Shown one piece after another: positions 14,203 to 23,175 of a DNA stretch of 36,612 bases. The translations under genes were made by a program, and so were the position numbers. The stretch spans positions 1 through 36,612 of the forward strand of contig CACIFV010000010.1 in the NCBI GenBank assembly GCA_902586025.1, written 5' to 3'. Numbering within the stretch: the first letter of the stretch is position 1; every line of letters begins with the position of its first letter. Under the pieces are notes generated by a model. That model did no database searches and had not been told where the DNA came from. It saw nothing but the letters and a program-made list of their open reading frames with translations. Origin of the DNA: an uncultured Pelagibacteraceae bacterium. Its GTDB lineage: Bacteria > Pseudomonadota > Alphaproteobacteria > Pelagibacterales > Pelagibacteraceae.

Positions 14203-15078
14203 ATGTTTTCAAAAATAAAATCAAAAGATAAAGCAGAACAACTAAGACAATTATTAAATGGACCAGAAATAATTGTAATGCCTGGATGCTTTGATGCATT
14301 ATCAGCAAAGTTAATTGAAAGAGAAGGTTTGAAAGTTGGTTTTATGTCTGGCTTCAGTGTTTCATCAACAAAACTTGGTATGCCAGACACGGGTTTAATT
14401 TCTTTCTCTGAAATGGCAGAACAAGTAAGAAATATATGTAATGCTACATCAATTCCAATAATATTTGATGGGGATACTGGATATGGAAATTCAGTGAACG
14501 TATTTAGAACTGTAAGAGGATATGCAGATGCAGGAGCAGCTGGTGTGATGATTGAAGACCAAAAGTGGCCAAAAAAATGTGGTCATACAAAAGGTAAAGA
14601 TGTTGTCGATCTTGATGAAGCAAACTCAAGAATTAAAGCTGCAGTGGATGCAAGAGAATATGGAAATAAAGATATCTTAATAATGGCAAGAACTGATGCC
14701 ATAGCAACTAGAGGATTAGATGATGCAATTAAAAGAATGCAATCATTTTCAAAACTTGGTGTTGATATTTTATTTATTGAAGCTGTTAAAAATAAAGAGG
14801 ATATGAAAAGAATTATTAAAGAAGTACCAGGTCATCATATGTTAAATTTGATCGAAGATGGTGAAACCCCATTATTAGAAATTAATGAAATAGAGGAAAT
14901 TGGCTATAAAATTGCTGTAATGCCTTTAACCCTAATGAGTGCATCAGTAAAAATGATGCAAGAATGTTTAAATAATATGAAAAATAAAATTTATAATAAA
15001 AATGTTTCTAAATTTTCAGACTTAAGAGATATAGTTGGCTTCAACGAATATTACGATATTGAAGACAAATATAAATAA
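14203..15078 (+). CDS. Isocitrate lyase/PEP mutase-family C-C lyase
   Basis: A 291-residue (beta/alpha)8 enzyme of the ICL/PEP-mutase superfamily. The metal site is in FDGDTGYGN (D89, D91) and IEDQ (E118, D119). The gating loop is PKKCGH (residues 123-128) with catalytic-type C126, which marks the lyase branch (methylisocitrate, dimethylmalate and related lyases) rather than PEP mutase or oxaloacetate decarboxylase. MARTDA follows. The likely reaction is retro-aldol/Claisen cleavage of a 2-hydroxy- or branched dicarboxylate to pyruvate or glyoxylate plus another acid. It is linked to the TRAP genes (2-base gap) and overlaps the next gene in TAATG. The exact substrate is not determinable. Confidence 0.8.
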   Translation: MFSKIKSKDKAEQLRQLLNGPEIIVMPGCFDALSAKLIEREGLKVGFMSGFSVSSTKLGMPDTGLISFSEMAEQVRNICNATSIPIIFDGDTGYGNSVNVFRTVRGYADAGAAGVMIEDQKWPKKCGHTKGKDVVDLDEANSRIKAAVDAREYGNKDILIMARTDAIATRGLDDAIKRMQSFSKLGVDILFIEAVKNKEDMKRIIKEVPGHHMLNLIEDGETPLLEINEIEEIGYKIAVMPLTLMSASVKMMQECLNNMKNKIYNKNVSKFSDLRDIVGFNEYYDIEDKYK

Positions 15079-15299
15079 TGTTTCCAAAAAAATTTTCTAA
15101 AATTCTTTTCGTTTTTTTTATGGGTTTAGGAATGAGTTTGTTAATGACCCTAATTATTACATTTATAAATACAGGTTATGATGAATTTTATTATAAAAGA
15201 TTTTTCAAGGCTTGGTCTATTAGTTTGCCAGTTGCATTAGTTGCAACAACTTTTGTTGCACCATTGGTTAATAAATTAGTGGAAAAAATTACTAAATAG
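15078..15299 (+). CDS. DUF2798 two-helix membrane protein
   Basis: A 73-residue protein with two predicted transmembrane helices (about residues 9-30 and 45-66) separated by a loop ending FYYKRFFKAWSISLPVALVATTFVAPLVNKLV. The F-MG-GMS--MT--IT N-terminal helix and the W--SW-VA-P----APLV helix are the DUF2798 pattern. Family function is unknown. Its TAATG overlap with the lyase and 12-base spacing to the dehydrogenase place it firmly in the TRAP operon, where it might assist the permease; that is speculation. Confidence 0.8.
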   Translation: MFPKKFSKILFVFFMGLGMSLLMTLIITFINTGYDEFYYKRFFKAWSISLPVALVATTFVAPLVNKLVEKITK

Positions 15300-15311
15300 A
15301 GAGGATGTCAT

Positions 15312-16226
15312 ATGAGTGAAAATATAGCTTTTATAGGAGTTGGTAATATGGGAAACCCAATGGCCTGTAATTTAAAGAATGCAGGGAAAAAAGTTAAGGT
15401 TTTTGATATTTCAAAAGAAATGATTGATAAAGCCGTTGAAAATAATCTTGATGTTGAGAAGGATTTTGGAAAACTAATCAATAGTGAAACATCTGTTGTA
15501 ATCACTATGTTGCCCGAGGGTAAACATTCAAAAGAAGTTTATTTAAAAGAAAACGGTGTTCTAGATAAAGTTTCAAAAAATTGTCTACTGATAGATTGTT
15601 CAACAATCGATATAGATACTTCTAAGGAAATAGGAAAGAAAGCAAATGAAAAAGGTATTAAGATGATTGATGCACCAGTAAGTGGTGGAGTGATGGGTGC
15701 ACAAAAAGCAACTTTAAATATTATGGTTGGTGGATCAAATGATGCATTTAATCAAGCTTTACCTATTTTAAAATTAATGGGTAAAAATATTTATCATGCT
15801 GGAGAGATGGGAAGCGGAAACGGTGCAAAGATTTGTAACAACATGTCTCTTGGAATAACAATGATTGCTGCTTCAGAGTCATTAATGTTAGCAAGAAGAT
15901 TGAATATAGATATAAAGAAAGTTCATGAAATTATGAAAAATGCCTCTGGAAATAGCTGGCCTATTTCAGTTTATCCACCCTTACCTGGATTAATTGAAGG
16001 AACTCCATCTAACAATAAATATAAGCCTGGCTTTTCTGCAGGTATGATGAACAAAGATTTAAAACTTGCAAATGAATGTGCTAAAAATGCAAATGCATCT
16101 ACTCCATTAGGAGAGATGGCATTAGAAATATATTCAAAGTTTTGTGAAGATGGAAATGGTTCGAAAGATTTTTCAGCTATATCAAAGGTTATTGGTGGAG
16201 ATGCTTGGGATTATCCAATAGAATAA
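15312..16226 (+). CDS. mmsB: 3-hydroxyisobutyrate dehydrogenase-type beta-hydroxyacid dehydrogenase
   Basis: A 304-residue enzyme of the beta-hydroxyacid dehydrogenase family. The Rossmann motif is FIGVGNMGNPMA (residues 7-18) and the strand-2 end is VFDIS with D32, favouring NAD over NADP. DAPVSGG (120-126) is the substrate-binding signature and K173 in GAKICNN is the catalytic lysine, with N177. The long SSNNKYKPGF..MMNKDLKLA region is close to true 3-hydroxyisobutyrate dehydrogenases, so that activity (valine breakdown) is the best guess. In the TRAP operon it may act on a product of the neighbouring lyase instead. AGAGAGG precedes the ATG. Its stop abuts the convergent DUF924 gene. Confidence 0.78.
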   Translation: MSENIAFIGVGNMGNPMACNLKNAGKKVKVFDISKEMIDKAVENNLDVEKDFGKLINSETSVVITMLPEGKHSKEVYLKENGVLDKVSKNCLLIDCSTIDIDTSKEIGKKANEKGIKMIDAPVSGGVMGAQKATLNIMVGGSNDAFNQALPILKLMGKNIYHAGEMGSGNGAKICNNMSLGITMIAASESLMLARRLNIDIKKVHEIMKNASGNSWPISVYPPLPGLIEGTPSNNKYKPGFSAGMMNKDLKLANECAKNANASTPLGEMALEIYSKFCEDGNGSKDFSAISKVIGGDAWDYPIE

Positions 16227-16787
16227 TTACCAAGAGGAATTTGGACTTTCCAAAAATTTTAATTCATCTGGTGTAGATTTTCTTCCCATAACTTTATTTC
16301 GATGAGGATATCTGTGAAATCTTTTAATTGCAGCGGTATGATCTTTCCAAAATTTTTTTATCTCTTTGTAGTTTGGGTGGTTAGATAAATAGTTATCCAA
16401 CAATTTATATGCTCTATCATGATCTATTACTTCTTCGCTGTGAATGTATGGTAGTAGCATAAAAAAACGCTGATATTCATCCATTTGATCAAGATACCCG
16501 TTATAGACTGCATCATTTACAATCAGTCTTGCTTTATGGTCAAACTCGAAAGCTTTTTTATCGTCTCTATATAAATTTCTTGAAAATTGATCCAATAAAA
16601 TAACTAAAGCCAGAGTGCTCAATGGTTCATCTTGCCAATCATCATATTCATTCAAAGTAGCTTTTTCATGATCATCTTTGAATTTCTCTCTAATCAATTG
16701 ATCAAAAATATCATCTCTTTTAAATCGCTTTTCAACGACCATATCATCAAACCAAAAATCTAATATTGCTTTAGCTCTATCATTCAT
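16227..16787 (-). CDS. DUF924 family protein
   Basis: A 186-residue all-helical protein of the DUF924 family (TPR-like fold, function unknown). Recognisable blocks are ILDFWFDD at the N-terminus, the LALVILLDQFSRNLYRDDKKAFEFDHKAR signature, FFMLLPYIHSE and HTAAIKRFHRYPHRNKVMGRKST near the C-terminus. I choose the ATG at 16787, which overlaps the stop of the upstream gene by 8 bases; a TTG at 16799 would add four residues. It is the last gene of the minus-strand run carrying the peptide ABC transporter. Confidence 0.88.
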   Translation of the reverse strand: MNDRAKAILDFWFDDMVVEKRFKRDDIFDQLIREKFKDDHEKATLNEYDDWQDEPLSTLALVILLDQFSRNLYRDDKKAFEFDHKARLIVNDAVYNGYLDQMDEYQRFFMLLPYIHSEEVIDHDRAYKLLDNYLSNHPNYKEIKKFWKDHTAAIKRFHRYPHRNKVMGRKSTPDELKFLESPNSSW

Positions 16788-17172
16788 AAACTTTGTCAAC
16801 TTTTACCTGATATGACTCAACAAGTCTGTTGGTTTCATTTGCCATTGCAACGACTGCAATAAGTTCGCTTAACATCTCAGTAGTAGCACCTTTAGATTTA
16901 GCAGCGATACTGTGAGATTTAATACAATACTCACAACTATTTGTCATTGAAACTGCAACATAAATAAGCTCTTTTGTCATTTCATCCAAAGCACCTTTTT
17001 TCATCACTTGCTGTATAGAAGTCCAAGTTCTCTCTAAAGTTTCTGGGTTGTTGGCTAACATTTTCCAAAAATTGTTTATGTAGTCTGTATTTCTCTTCTT
17101 TTTTATATCTTCAAATACCTCTTTTACCTTTCCTGTAGCATCAGCTTCTTCAATCATATTAAAAACTGCCAT
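16780..17172 (-). CDS. AhpD-like carboxymuconolactone-decarboxylase-family protein
   Basis: A 130-residue helical protein with the AhpD redox motif CEYCIKSH (C-x-x-C-x-x-x-H) after an ELIYVAVSMTNS helix. This is the CMD/AhpD-like family that includes small peroxidase-type disulfide reductases; both cysteines and the histidine are kept, so a thiol-redox role is favoured over lactone decarboxylation. AAGGAGGTGAA lies directly before the ATG. It follows the ABC ATPase gene with a 9-base gap and overlaps the DUF924 gene. Substrate unknown. Confidence 0.85.
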   Translation of the reverse strand: MAVFNMIEEADATGKVKEVFEDIKKKRNTDYINNFWKMLANNPETLERTWTSIQQVMKKGALDEMTKELIYVAVSMTNSCEYCIKSHSIAAKSKGATTEMLSELIAVVAMANETNRLVESYQVKVDKVYE

Positions 17173-17181
17173 TTCACCTCC

Positions 17182-18864
17182 TTAATTGTAAATTGTTTCT
17201 ATTTTAGGCATTAATCTTAATAATTCCTTAGTATATTCATGATTTGGATTTTTAAACAACTCTTCTGTCTCAGAAACCTCGCATAGTTTTCCATTCCTTA
17301 AAACTCCAATGTCATCACACATTTGTCGAACAACTGGTAGATCATGACTTATAAAAAGTATAGTTAAATTAAGTTGTTCTTGTAAATCTTTAAGTAAATT
17401 TAGTATTTGAGCCTGAATACTCACATCCAAAGCAGATGTTGGTTCATCACAAACTAATAATCTTGGTTTTGTTGCTAACGCTCTTGCAATAGAAATTCTT
17501 TGTCTTTGTCCTCCCGAAAACTCATGCGGATATCTTTCAGCTGAAGACTTAGATAACTCTACCGAGTCTAAGAGATCATTTATATATTCATTTAATTCAT
17601 TAGAGCTAATATTTGTATCATGTAACTTTATAGGCTCAGCAATGATATCTTTAACCTTAAGCCTACCATTCAACGAAGAGTATGGATCTTGAAATATCAT
17701 TTGAATTTGTTTTCTGAATTTAAGTAATTCTTTGTTACTTTTTATATTATTAATACACACATCATCGAAATAAATTTCACCTGAGGTGGGTTTAAATAAA
17801 TTAACAATCATTTTTGCAATTGTAGTCTTTCCACTGCCACTTTCACCAACAAGTCCAAAAGATTTTCCTTCTTGTATATTAAATGAAACAGTATCAACTG
17901 CTAATACATTATTTTGAGATTTTTCTGTAAAAAAACCTTCATTGAAAGTTTTAGAAAGATTTTTTATTTGAACTAAATCTTTTTTTGAAATTTCTCTTTT
18001 ATCCCATCTGTTTAAAATTTTTAAATTAATATTTTCCTGGTTATTATTTTCTTTCTCTATAATTTTAAATCTGGATATCTTTTTATTTGTGGGAGGAACA
18101 GAACTAACTAAACTTTTTGTATAAGTTTCTTTTGGTTCTGTTAATATTTGCTTTGTTGTTCCCAATTCTACCAAATTACCATTTTTCATAACAGCAACTC
18201 TATTGGTAGTCTCTGATATAACTCCCATATCATGTGTAATTAATATAACTGCTAAATTTCTTTCTTTAGTCAGTTTTTTTATAAGTTCTAATATTTGTGA
18301 TTGTATTGATACATCAAGTGCAGTTGTGGGCTCATCTGCAATTAACAACTCTGGTTCACAACATAAAGAAAGCGATATAACAACTCTTTGTCTCATGCCT
18401 CCTGAAAATTGATGAGGGTAATCATTAAATCTTTTTTCAGCATCTTTTATGCCTACTTCTTTTAAAAGATTTATTGATTTTTCTTTTGCTTCTGAGTTAC
18501 TGAGATTTAAATGAGTTTGGATTGTTTCAATAAGTTGTTGTCCAATTGTTAAGATAGGATTTAAAGATGTCTGAGGATCTTGAAAAATAAATCCAATTTT
18601 TTTTCCTCTTAAACTTAGAATATTTTTTTTATTTTCATGAATATTTATGTCGCTTAAATAAATTGATCCTTCAGATACTTTCCCTGGTTCGTCAATTAAA
18701 TCAATTATTGCATTTGCTACAGTACTTTTTCCAGACCCAGACTCCCCAACTAATCCTACAATTTCTCCTCTTTTTATCTCAATATTAATATCTTTTGCAG
18801 CATGAACTGTCTCTTTTCTCAATTTATAATCTACACTTAAATTTTGTATTTTTAAAAAACTCAT
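17182..18864 (-). CDS. Fused dual-domain peptide-type ABC transporter ATPase
   Basis: A 560-residue protein made of two ABC ATPase domains, equivalent to fused DppD and DppF (as in GsiA or YejF). Domain 1: Walker A GESGSGKST at about residues 38-46, signature FSGGMRQR, Walker B LLIADEPT. Domain 2 (from about residue 300): Walker A GESGSGKTT, signature FSGGQRQR, Walker B LLVCDEPT. Each domain is followed by the oligopeptide-type C-terminal stretch (P..YT..L). It energises import by the DppBC permease on the cytoplasmic side. It overlaps dppC in ATGA (18861-18864). Peptide, glutathione or opine substrates are all possible. Confidence 0.9.
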   Translation of the reverse strand: MSFLKIQNLSVDYKLRKETVHAAKDINIEIKRGEIVGLVGESGSGKSTVANAIIDLIDEPGKVSEGSIYLSDINIHENKKNILSLRGKKIGFIFQDPQTSLNPILTIGQQLIETIQTHLNLSNSEAKEKSINLLKEVGIKDAEKRFNDYPHQFSGGMRQRVVISLSLCCEPELLIADEPTTALDVSIQSQILELIKKLTKERNLAVILITHDMGVISETTNRVAVMKNGNLVELGTTKQILTEPKETYTKSLVSSVPPTNKKISRFKIIEKENNNQENINLKILNRWDKREISKKDLVQIKNLSKTFNEGFFTEKSQNNVLAVDTVSFNIQEGKSFGLVGESGSGKTTIAKMIVNLFKPTSGEIYFDDVCINNIKSNKELLKFRKQIQMIFQDPYSSLNGRLKVKDIIAEPIKLHDTNISSNELNEYINDLLDSVELSKSSAERYPHEFSGGQRQRISIARALATKPRLLVCDEPTSALDVSIQAQILNLLKDLQEQLNLTILFISHDLPVVRQMCDDIGVLRNGKLCEVSETEELFKNPNHEYTKELLRLMPKIETIYN

Positions 18865-19790
18865 TTTTTCAATTTAGGATTAAGAGTGTCTCTCATCCAG
18901 TCTCCTAATAGATTAATGGAAAAAGCCAAAACAACTAAGAATATTGCTGGAAAAAAAGTTATCCACCATTCACCAGAAAATAAAAAGTCATTTCCAAGTC
19001 TTATTAATGTTCCTAAAGAAGGAGTAGTTGGAGGAACACCAACACCTAGAAAACTCAATGTGGCTTCTGCAATTATTGCTAATGCAAGACCTATAGTTCC
19101 TATAACAAGTACTGGTCTCATAATATTGGGGAGAATATGTTTAAACATTACTATAAAATTAGAAACTCCAATAATTGTTGATGCTGAGACATAATCTTTA
19201 TTTTTTTCAACTAAAGTTGCTGCTCTAGATACTCTTGCAAACTGTGGCCACTCTGAAATACCAATTGCAAAAATTAAAACATATATTGCCATCTCATCAT
19301 GAAGTTCACGCGAAATTATACCTCTCGCAATACCATCAACAAGAAGTGCCATCAAAATACTTGGAACTGTTAACTGAACATCAGTTAATCTCATAACAAT
19401 CATTTCATACTTACCACCAAAAAAACCAGCAGTAAGACCTAATCCAACTCCTAAAATTAAACTAAATAAAATTGCTGAGAAACCAACAATCAAAGATATT
19501 CTAGATCCATAAAGAATAGTCGATAACATATCTCTTCCTTGTCCATCAGTACCAAGTAAAAATTCTACTTTTCCTTCGCTAGTCCAAGATGGTGGGGTGA
19601 ATGCATCCATTAATGATAAAGAAGATGGGTCGAATGGATTATAAGGTGTAATAAATTCTACAAAAAATGAACAGAAAAATATTATTGCTAATAAAATTGA
19701 TGAAACTATTGCTGTAGGAGATTTTATAAAACTAAAATAAATTTCACTATCTTTTATTTTATCCCAAGTTGTTAAAGCTTTATTATCCAC
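18861..19790 (-). CDS. dppC: Peptide-type ABC transporter permease (DppC/OppC)
   Basis: A 309-residue inner-membrane permease. It has the N-terminal hydrophobic helix, PYNPFDP and LLGTDGQGRDMLSTILYGSRISL, all typical of DppC proteins, and the cytoplasmic EAA loop (YVSASTIIGVSNFIVMFKHILPNIMRPV) that contacts the ATPase. The C-terminus (ATLSFLGVGVPPTTPSLGTL, NLLGDWMRDTLNPKLKK) is also diagnostic. The start is GTG at 19790, overlapping the dppB stop by 8 bases. Pairs with DppB. Confidence 0.9.
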   Translation of the reverse strand: MDNKALTTWDKIKDSEIYFSFIKSPTAIVSSILLAIIFFCSFFVEFITPYNPFDPSSLSLMDAFTPPSWTSEGKVEFLLGTDGQGRDMLSTILYGSRISLIVGFSAILFSLILGVGLGLTAGFFGGKYEMIVMRLTDVQLTVPSILMALLVDGIARGIISRELHDEMAIYVLIFAIGISEWPQFARVSRAATLVEKNKDYVSASTIIGVSNFIVMFKHILPNIMRPVLVIGTIGLALAIIAEATLSFLGVGVPPTTPSLGTLIRLGNDFLFSGEWWITFFPAIFLVVLAFSINLLGDWMRDTLNPKLKK

Positions 19791-20766
19791 TAGCTGAATC
19801 TCCTTTAACTCTAATTCTTGGATCTATAAAGTAATACAAGATATCGACTATAAAATTTATCATTACAAAAACGAATGCTATAAATACTAAATATGCTGAC
19901 ATAATTGGAATATCTACAAACTGAACAGCTTGAATAAAAAGAAATCCCATACCTGGCCATTGAAATACTGTTTCCGTAATTATTGAAAAAGCAATTAATG
20001 TTCCAATATTTATTCCAGCAATAGTTATTACTGGAATTAGTCCATTTTTAAGTGCGTGCTTATAATTAATGCTTTTTTCATTAATGCCTCTAGCTCTTGC
20101 AAACTTTATGTAATCAGTCTGAAGTATTTCCATCATTTCAGCTCTGACGAGTCTTATTATATATGTCATTTGAAAAAGACTTAAAGTAACTGATGGTAAT
20201 ATAATTGCTTTTAAACCTGATATGGTTAAAAAGCCTGTCGACCAAAATCCTAGATCTACCACCTCACCTCTTCCAAACGATGGTAGAACGCCTAATATAA
20301 CTGCAAAAAGATAAATAAATAAAATACCAATTACAAAAGTTGGAAGAGAAACACCTAATAAAGAAACTGCTAAGATAAAATCACTCAAAAAACCTTTTCT
20401 TTTTATGCCTGTATATACTCCCAATAAAGTACCAGAAACCAATGCAATTAGAGCAGATATTAAAACTAATTCAATTGTTGCCGGTAATCTTTCAATGATT
20501 AATTCTGATACAGGTCTTCTTAATTGATAAGATATTCCAAATTCTCCTTTAGAGGCATTAATTATAAACCTAGTAAATTGTACATGAATTGGGTCCATTA
20601 AACCCAAGGTTTCTCTTAACTCAGCTCTTTCTTCATCTGATGTTTCCTCACCCACCATGTTATTTATTGGGTCTCCCACAAAATTAAAAAGAGAGAAAGA
20701 TACAAAAGCTACAACAAGCATAACCATTGCAGATTGAAACAATCGTTTAAAAAAATACTTTATCAA
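19783..20766 (-). CDS. dppB: Peptide-type ABC transporter permease (DppB/OppB)
   Basis: A 327-residue inner-membrane permease with six predicted helices. DppB features are KYFFKRLFQSAMVML at the N-terminus, LRETLGLMDPIHVQF, the cytoplasmic EAA loop (YIKFARARGINEKSINYKHALKNGLIPVITI), and VFQWPGMGFLFIQAV with YYFIDPRIR at the end. The start is TTG at 20766, because no ATG occurs until residue 14 and the homologous N-terminus would otherwise be lost. It lies 59 bases beyond dppA, with a hairpin in the gap. Confidence 0.9.
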   Translation of the reverse strand: MIKYFFKRLFQSAMVMLVVAFVSFSLFNFVGDPINNMVGEETSDEERAELRETLGLMDPIHVQFTRFIINASKGEFGISYQLRRPVSELIIERLPATIELVLISALIALVSGTLLGVYTGIKRKGFLSDFILAVSLLGVSLPTFVIGILFIYLFAVILGVLPSFGRGEVVDLGFWSTGFLTISGLKAIILPSVTLSLFQMTYIIRLVRAEMMEILQTDYIKFARARGINEKSINYKHALKNGLIPVITIAGINIGTLIAFSIITETVFQWPGMGFLFIQAVQFVDIPIMSAYLVFIAFVFVMINFIVDILYYFIDPRIRVKGDSASG

Positions 20767-20786
20767 TTTATGAAATTTTATTTTTA

Positions 20787-20816
20787 TACAAGCCCTTTAA
20801 TTAAAAAGGGCTTGTA
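20787..20816 (-). promoter_or_regulatory. 12-bp perfect hairpin between dppA and dppB
   Basis: TACAAGCCCTTT (20787-20798) and AAAGGGCTTGTA (20805-20816) pair perfectly around a 6-base loop. In the direction of transcription it starts 10 bases after the dppA stop. No U-run follows, so it looks like a 3'-end-protecting or processing hairpin rather than a terminator. Confidence 0.7.
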
Positions 20817-20825
20817 ATAAATTAT

Positions 20826-22388
20826 TTAGTCAAAGCTCGCAAAACGGAATAACGGTTCGTTATTCGGTCTTATCGGAACATTAACATCTTTTTTTGCAGC
20901 CCAAGATATAACTTGATGATGTAAAGGAAGATAAGAAATATCATCTTTTACTATTTTCCAAGCTTTAGCTATCGCAGCATTTCTCTTATCTAGGTTAACT
21001 TCACCTTCCATAACTCTTATCGCAGCATCTACATCAGAGTTACTAAAGTTAACTCTGTTCCAGCTTGCTCCACTTTCATATAAGTAATGGAAAACATAAT
21101 GACTATCTAAAGTTGGAACTCCCCAACCTAACATATAAAAGTCACCTTGATTATCTTTTAGTTCTTTAAAGTGCTTACTTTTTGTTTGGGCAAATAAATT
21201 TACTTTAACACCGATTTTACCTAACATACCAACAACAGCTGTGCATATAGCTTCATCATTTACATATCTGTCATTTGGACATCTAAGCTCAACTTCAAAT
21301 CCATTCGGATATCCAGCATCAGCTAGAAGTTTTTTTGCAGCAGCTGCATCATAAGGAAGTCTTTTATCAAGTTCTTCTGTGTATCCGTTAACACCTGGAA
21401 AAGTAATTATTCCTGCAGGTTCACTTAAACCTCTCATTACTTTTTTCTTAATCGCCTCAATATCTATTGCTTGATAAAGAGCTTGTCTAACTGCTTTCTT
21501 TTTGAATGGATTATCACCTGTATTACCTGTTCTAAGTTTATCTGCTCCCTGATCCATACCAAGGAATATAGTTCTCATTTGAGCAGTGCTTTCAACTTTG
21601 TGAGCAGGTGAATTTTTAATTCTAGCTAAATCTTGCACAGGTGCATCAGTAACAACATCAATTTCACCAGATAAAAGAGCTGCAACTCTAGTAGCTGCAT
21701 TTTTTATAGGTAGTAGATGAATTTCTGTTACTTTGTCATCCTTCATAGTACCCCACCATTTTTTATTACGTTTGAAAACTGTTTTAGTATTTGGTTCTCT
21801 TAATGTAATTTTAAATGGTCCAGTTCCCATAGCATTCGTAGCTGAAAATGTTTCTTGTCCAGCATCCCAGTTCTGCGCCATGACTGCAAAATTCTTTTCA
21901 CTCCATTTTTTTGACATTATAAAAATGTTTGAAAGTTGGTTTAAAAGAATTGGATTTGGTTTACTTGTTGTAATTTCTACCGTGTAGTCATTAACTGCTT
22001 TTACACCTGATACTGTACTAATATATTCTTTAAAATCAGATGTTCTTTGTTTTGCTCTTAAAATACTAAATACAACGTCTTCAGATGTAAATGGAGTTCC
22101 ATCAGAAAATTTAACATCTTCTCTTAATTTAAAGATCCAAGTATTAGGACCTTGAGTTCTCCACTCTGTTGCTAGTTGAGGTCCAATTTTCATATCTAAT
22201 CCTCTAGTAACTAGAGCTTCATATACTTGTCTAGATACTTGAGTTGTAGGACCTTCGTTTTGAGCATGAGGATCAAGTGTTAAACTATCACCCTGCATTG
22301 ACCATTTAATAGTTTTTGCAAATGCTTGTGTTGGAGCAAAAGCTAGAAAAAAAGCCAATAAAATTTTTATAAAATACCCATACTTCAT
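20826..22388 (-). CDS. dppA: Peptide-type ABC transporter substrate-binding protein
   Basis: A 520-residue SBP_bac_5 (cluster C) periplasmic binding protein with a Sec signal peptide (cleavage expected after AFA, A24|K25). Family features are SLDPHAQNEGPT-type opening after IKWSMQGDSLTL, ATEWRTQGPNTWIFKLREDVKFSDGTPFTSEDVVFSI, and the NPFKKKAVRQALYQAIDIEAI region preceding a glycine-rich loop. It delivers a peptide or related ligand to DppBC. GGAGAGAGAA precedes the ATG. It lies 61 bases from the upstream amidotransferase, room for its own promoter. Ligand class not determined. Confidence 0.9.
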   Translation of the reverse strand: MKYGYFIKILLAFFLAFAPTQAFAKTIKWSMQGDSLTLDPHAQNEGPTTQVSRQVYEALVTRGLDMKIGPQLATEWRTQGPNTWIFKLREDVKFSDGTPFTSEDVVFSILRAKQRTSDFKEYISTVSGVKAVNDYTVEITTSKPNPILLNQLSNIFIMSKKWSEKNFAVMAQNWDAGQETFSATNAMGTGPFKITLREPNTKTVFKRNKKWWGTMKDDKVTEIHLLPIKNAATRVAALLSGEIDVVTDAPVQDLARIKNSPAHKVESTAQMRTIFLGMDQGADKLRTGNTGDNPFKKKAVRQALYQAIDIEAIKKKVMRGLSEPAGIITFPGVNGYTEELDKRLPYDAAAAKKLLADAGYPNGFEVELRCPNDRYVNDEAICTAVVGMLGKIGVKVNLFAQTKSKHFKELKDNQGDFYMLGWGVPTLDSHYVFHYLYESGASWNRVNFSNSDVDAAIRVMEGEVNLDKRNAAIAKAWKIVKDDISYLPLHHQVISWAAKKDVNVPIRPNNEPLFRFASFD

Positions 22389-22449
22389 TTCTCTCTCCTA
22401 TATTATTAAAATAAAAATCTAACTTATTAATTATGTAAACTAAAGTGAT

Positions 22450-23175
22450 TTAATTCACTATTTTTTTGAAGTTTTCGTAAAGAATTTTAGAATATTTGTT
22501 CATAGATTGAATATTGTCTTTCGCATCACTATCAAATTTATTAAGAGCTCCCTGTCCTAACTGGCTCTCTAAAGCAGACTTATACTCAGGCACACATCCC
22601 CATTCTCCTACAGTAGTATCTTTTATCTCTATATGAAATTGAATACCGTAAGCATGTTTTTTGTATTTAAAAATTTGGTATTTTGTTTCAGGAGATGACG
22701 CTAAAAGAGTTATATCATTATTATTTTCTAGATTTTGAACTTCATAAGAGTGCCATTGAAGTGATTTAATAATATCAGGATATTCTTTAAATAATAAATC
22801 GTCCTTTTTACTGTTTAAAAAATTAATGTCTAAAATACCTATCTCTGGATTTTTTGATTTAACTACTTTACCTCCAACTACCTCTCCTAATAATTGACAA
22901 CCTAAACAAAAACCTAAATATGGTTTATTTAAGTCTACTACAAATTCTTTGATTTTTTTTTTCTCTTCTATTAACCAAGGGTAATCTTTTTCCATCCAAG
23001 TATCCATTGGTCCGCCCATACAAAACATTGCATCAAATCCAGTTAAATCATCAGGTATTTTTTCTCCTTCGTCAAGTTCTACAGTTTTAATATGAACTTT
23101 ATCCTTTAACATTAAATCTTTAATATAACCAGGATCCTCAATTTTAATGTGTTGAAGAACAATTATATTTTTCAT
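22450..23175 (-). CDS. Class I glutamine amidotransferase
   Basis: A 241-residue stand-alone class I amidotransferase domain. The nucleophile cysteine is in GFCLGCQLLGE and the His-Glu pair is in GIQFHIEI; FCMGGPMDTW is the oxyanion-strand region. Overall it resembles GMP-synthase-like amidotransferases (GATase1_GMPS-like, YfeJ type), which often have no known synthase partner and may be glutaminases or gamma-glutamyl hydrolases. It overlaps the hisN-like gene in ATGA (23172-23175). A gamma-glutamyl-compound link with the adjacent peptide transporter is possible but inferred only from position. Confidence 0.85.
   Translation of the reverse strand: MKNIIVLQHIKIEDPGYIKDLMLKDKVHIKTVELDEGEKIPDDLTGFDAMFCMGGPMDTWMEKDYPWLIEEKKKIKEFVVDLNKPYLGFCLGCQLLGEVVGGKVVKSKNPEIGILDINFLNSKKDDLLFKEYPDIIKSLQWHSYEVQNLENNNDITLLASSPETKYQIFKYKKHAYGIQFHIEIKDTTVGEWGCVPEYKSALESQLGQGALNKFDSDAKDNIQSMNKYSKILYENFKKIVN

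Noticed and set aside
14203-15078. PEP mutase or phosphonate-synthesis role for the lyase
   Set aside because: The gating loop has the KKCGH cysteine of C-C lyases, and no phosphonopyruvate decarboxylase or other phosphonate gene is nearby.
22389-22449. A defined promoter upstream of dppA
   Set aside because: Several AT-rich hexamers resemble -10 boxes but none has a credible -35 at the right distance in this base composition.
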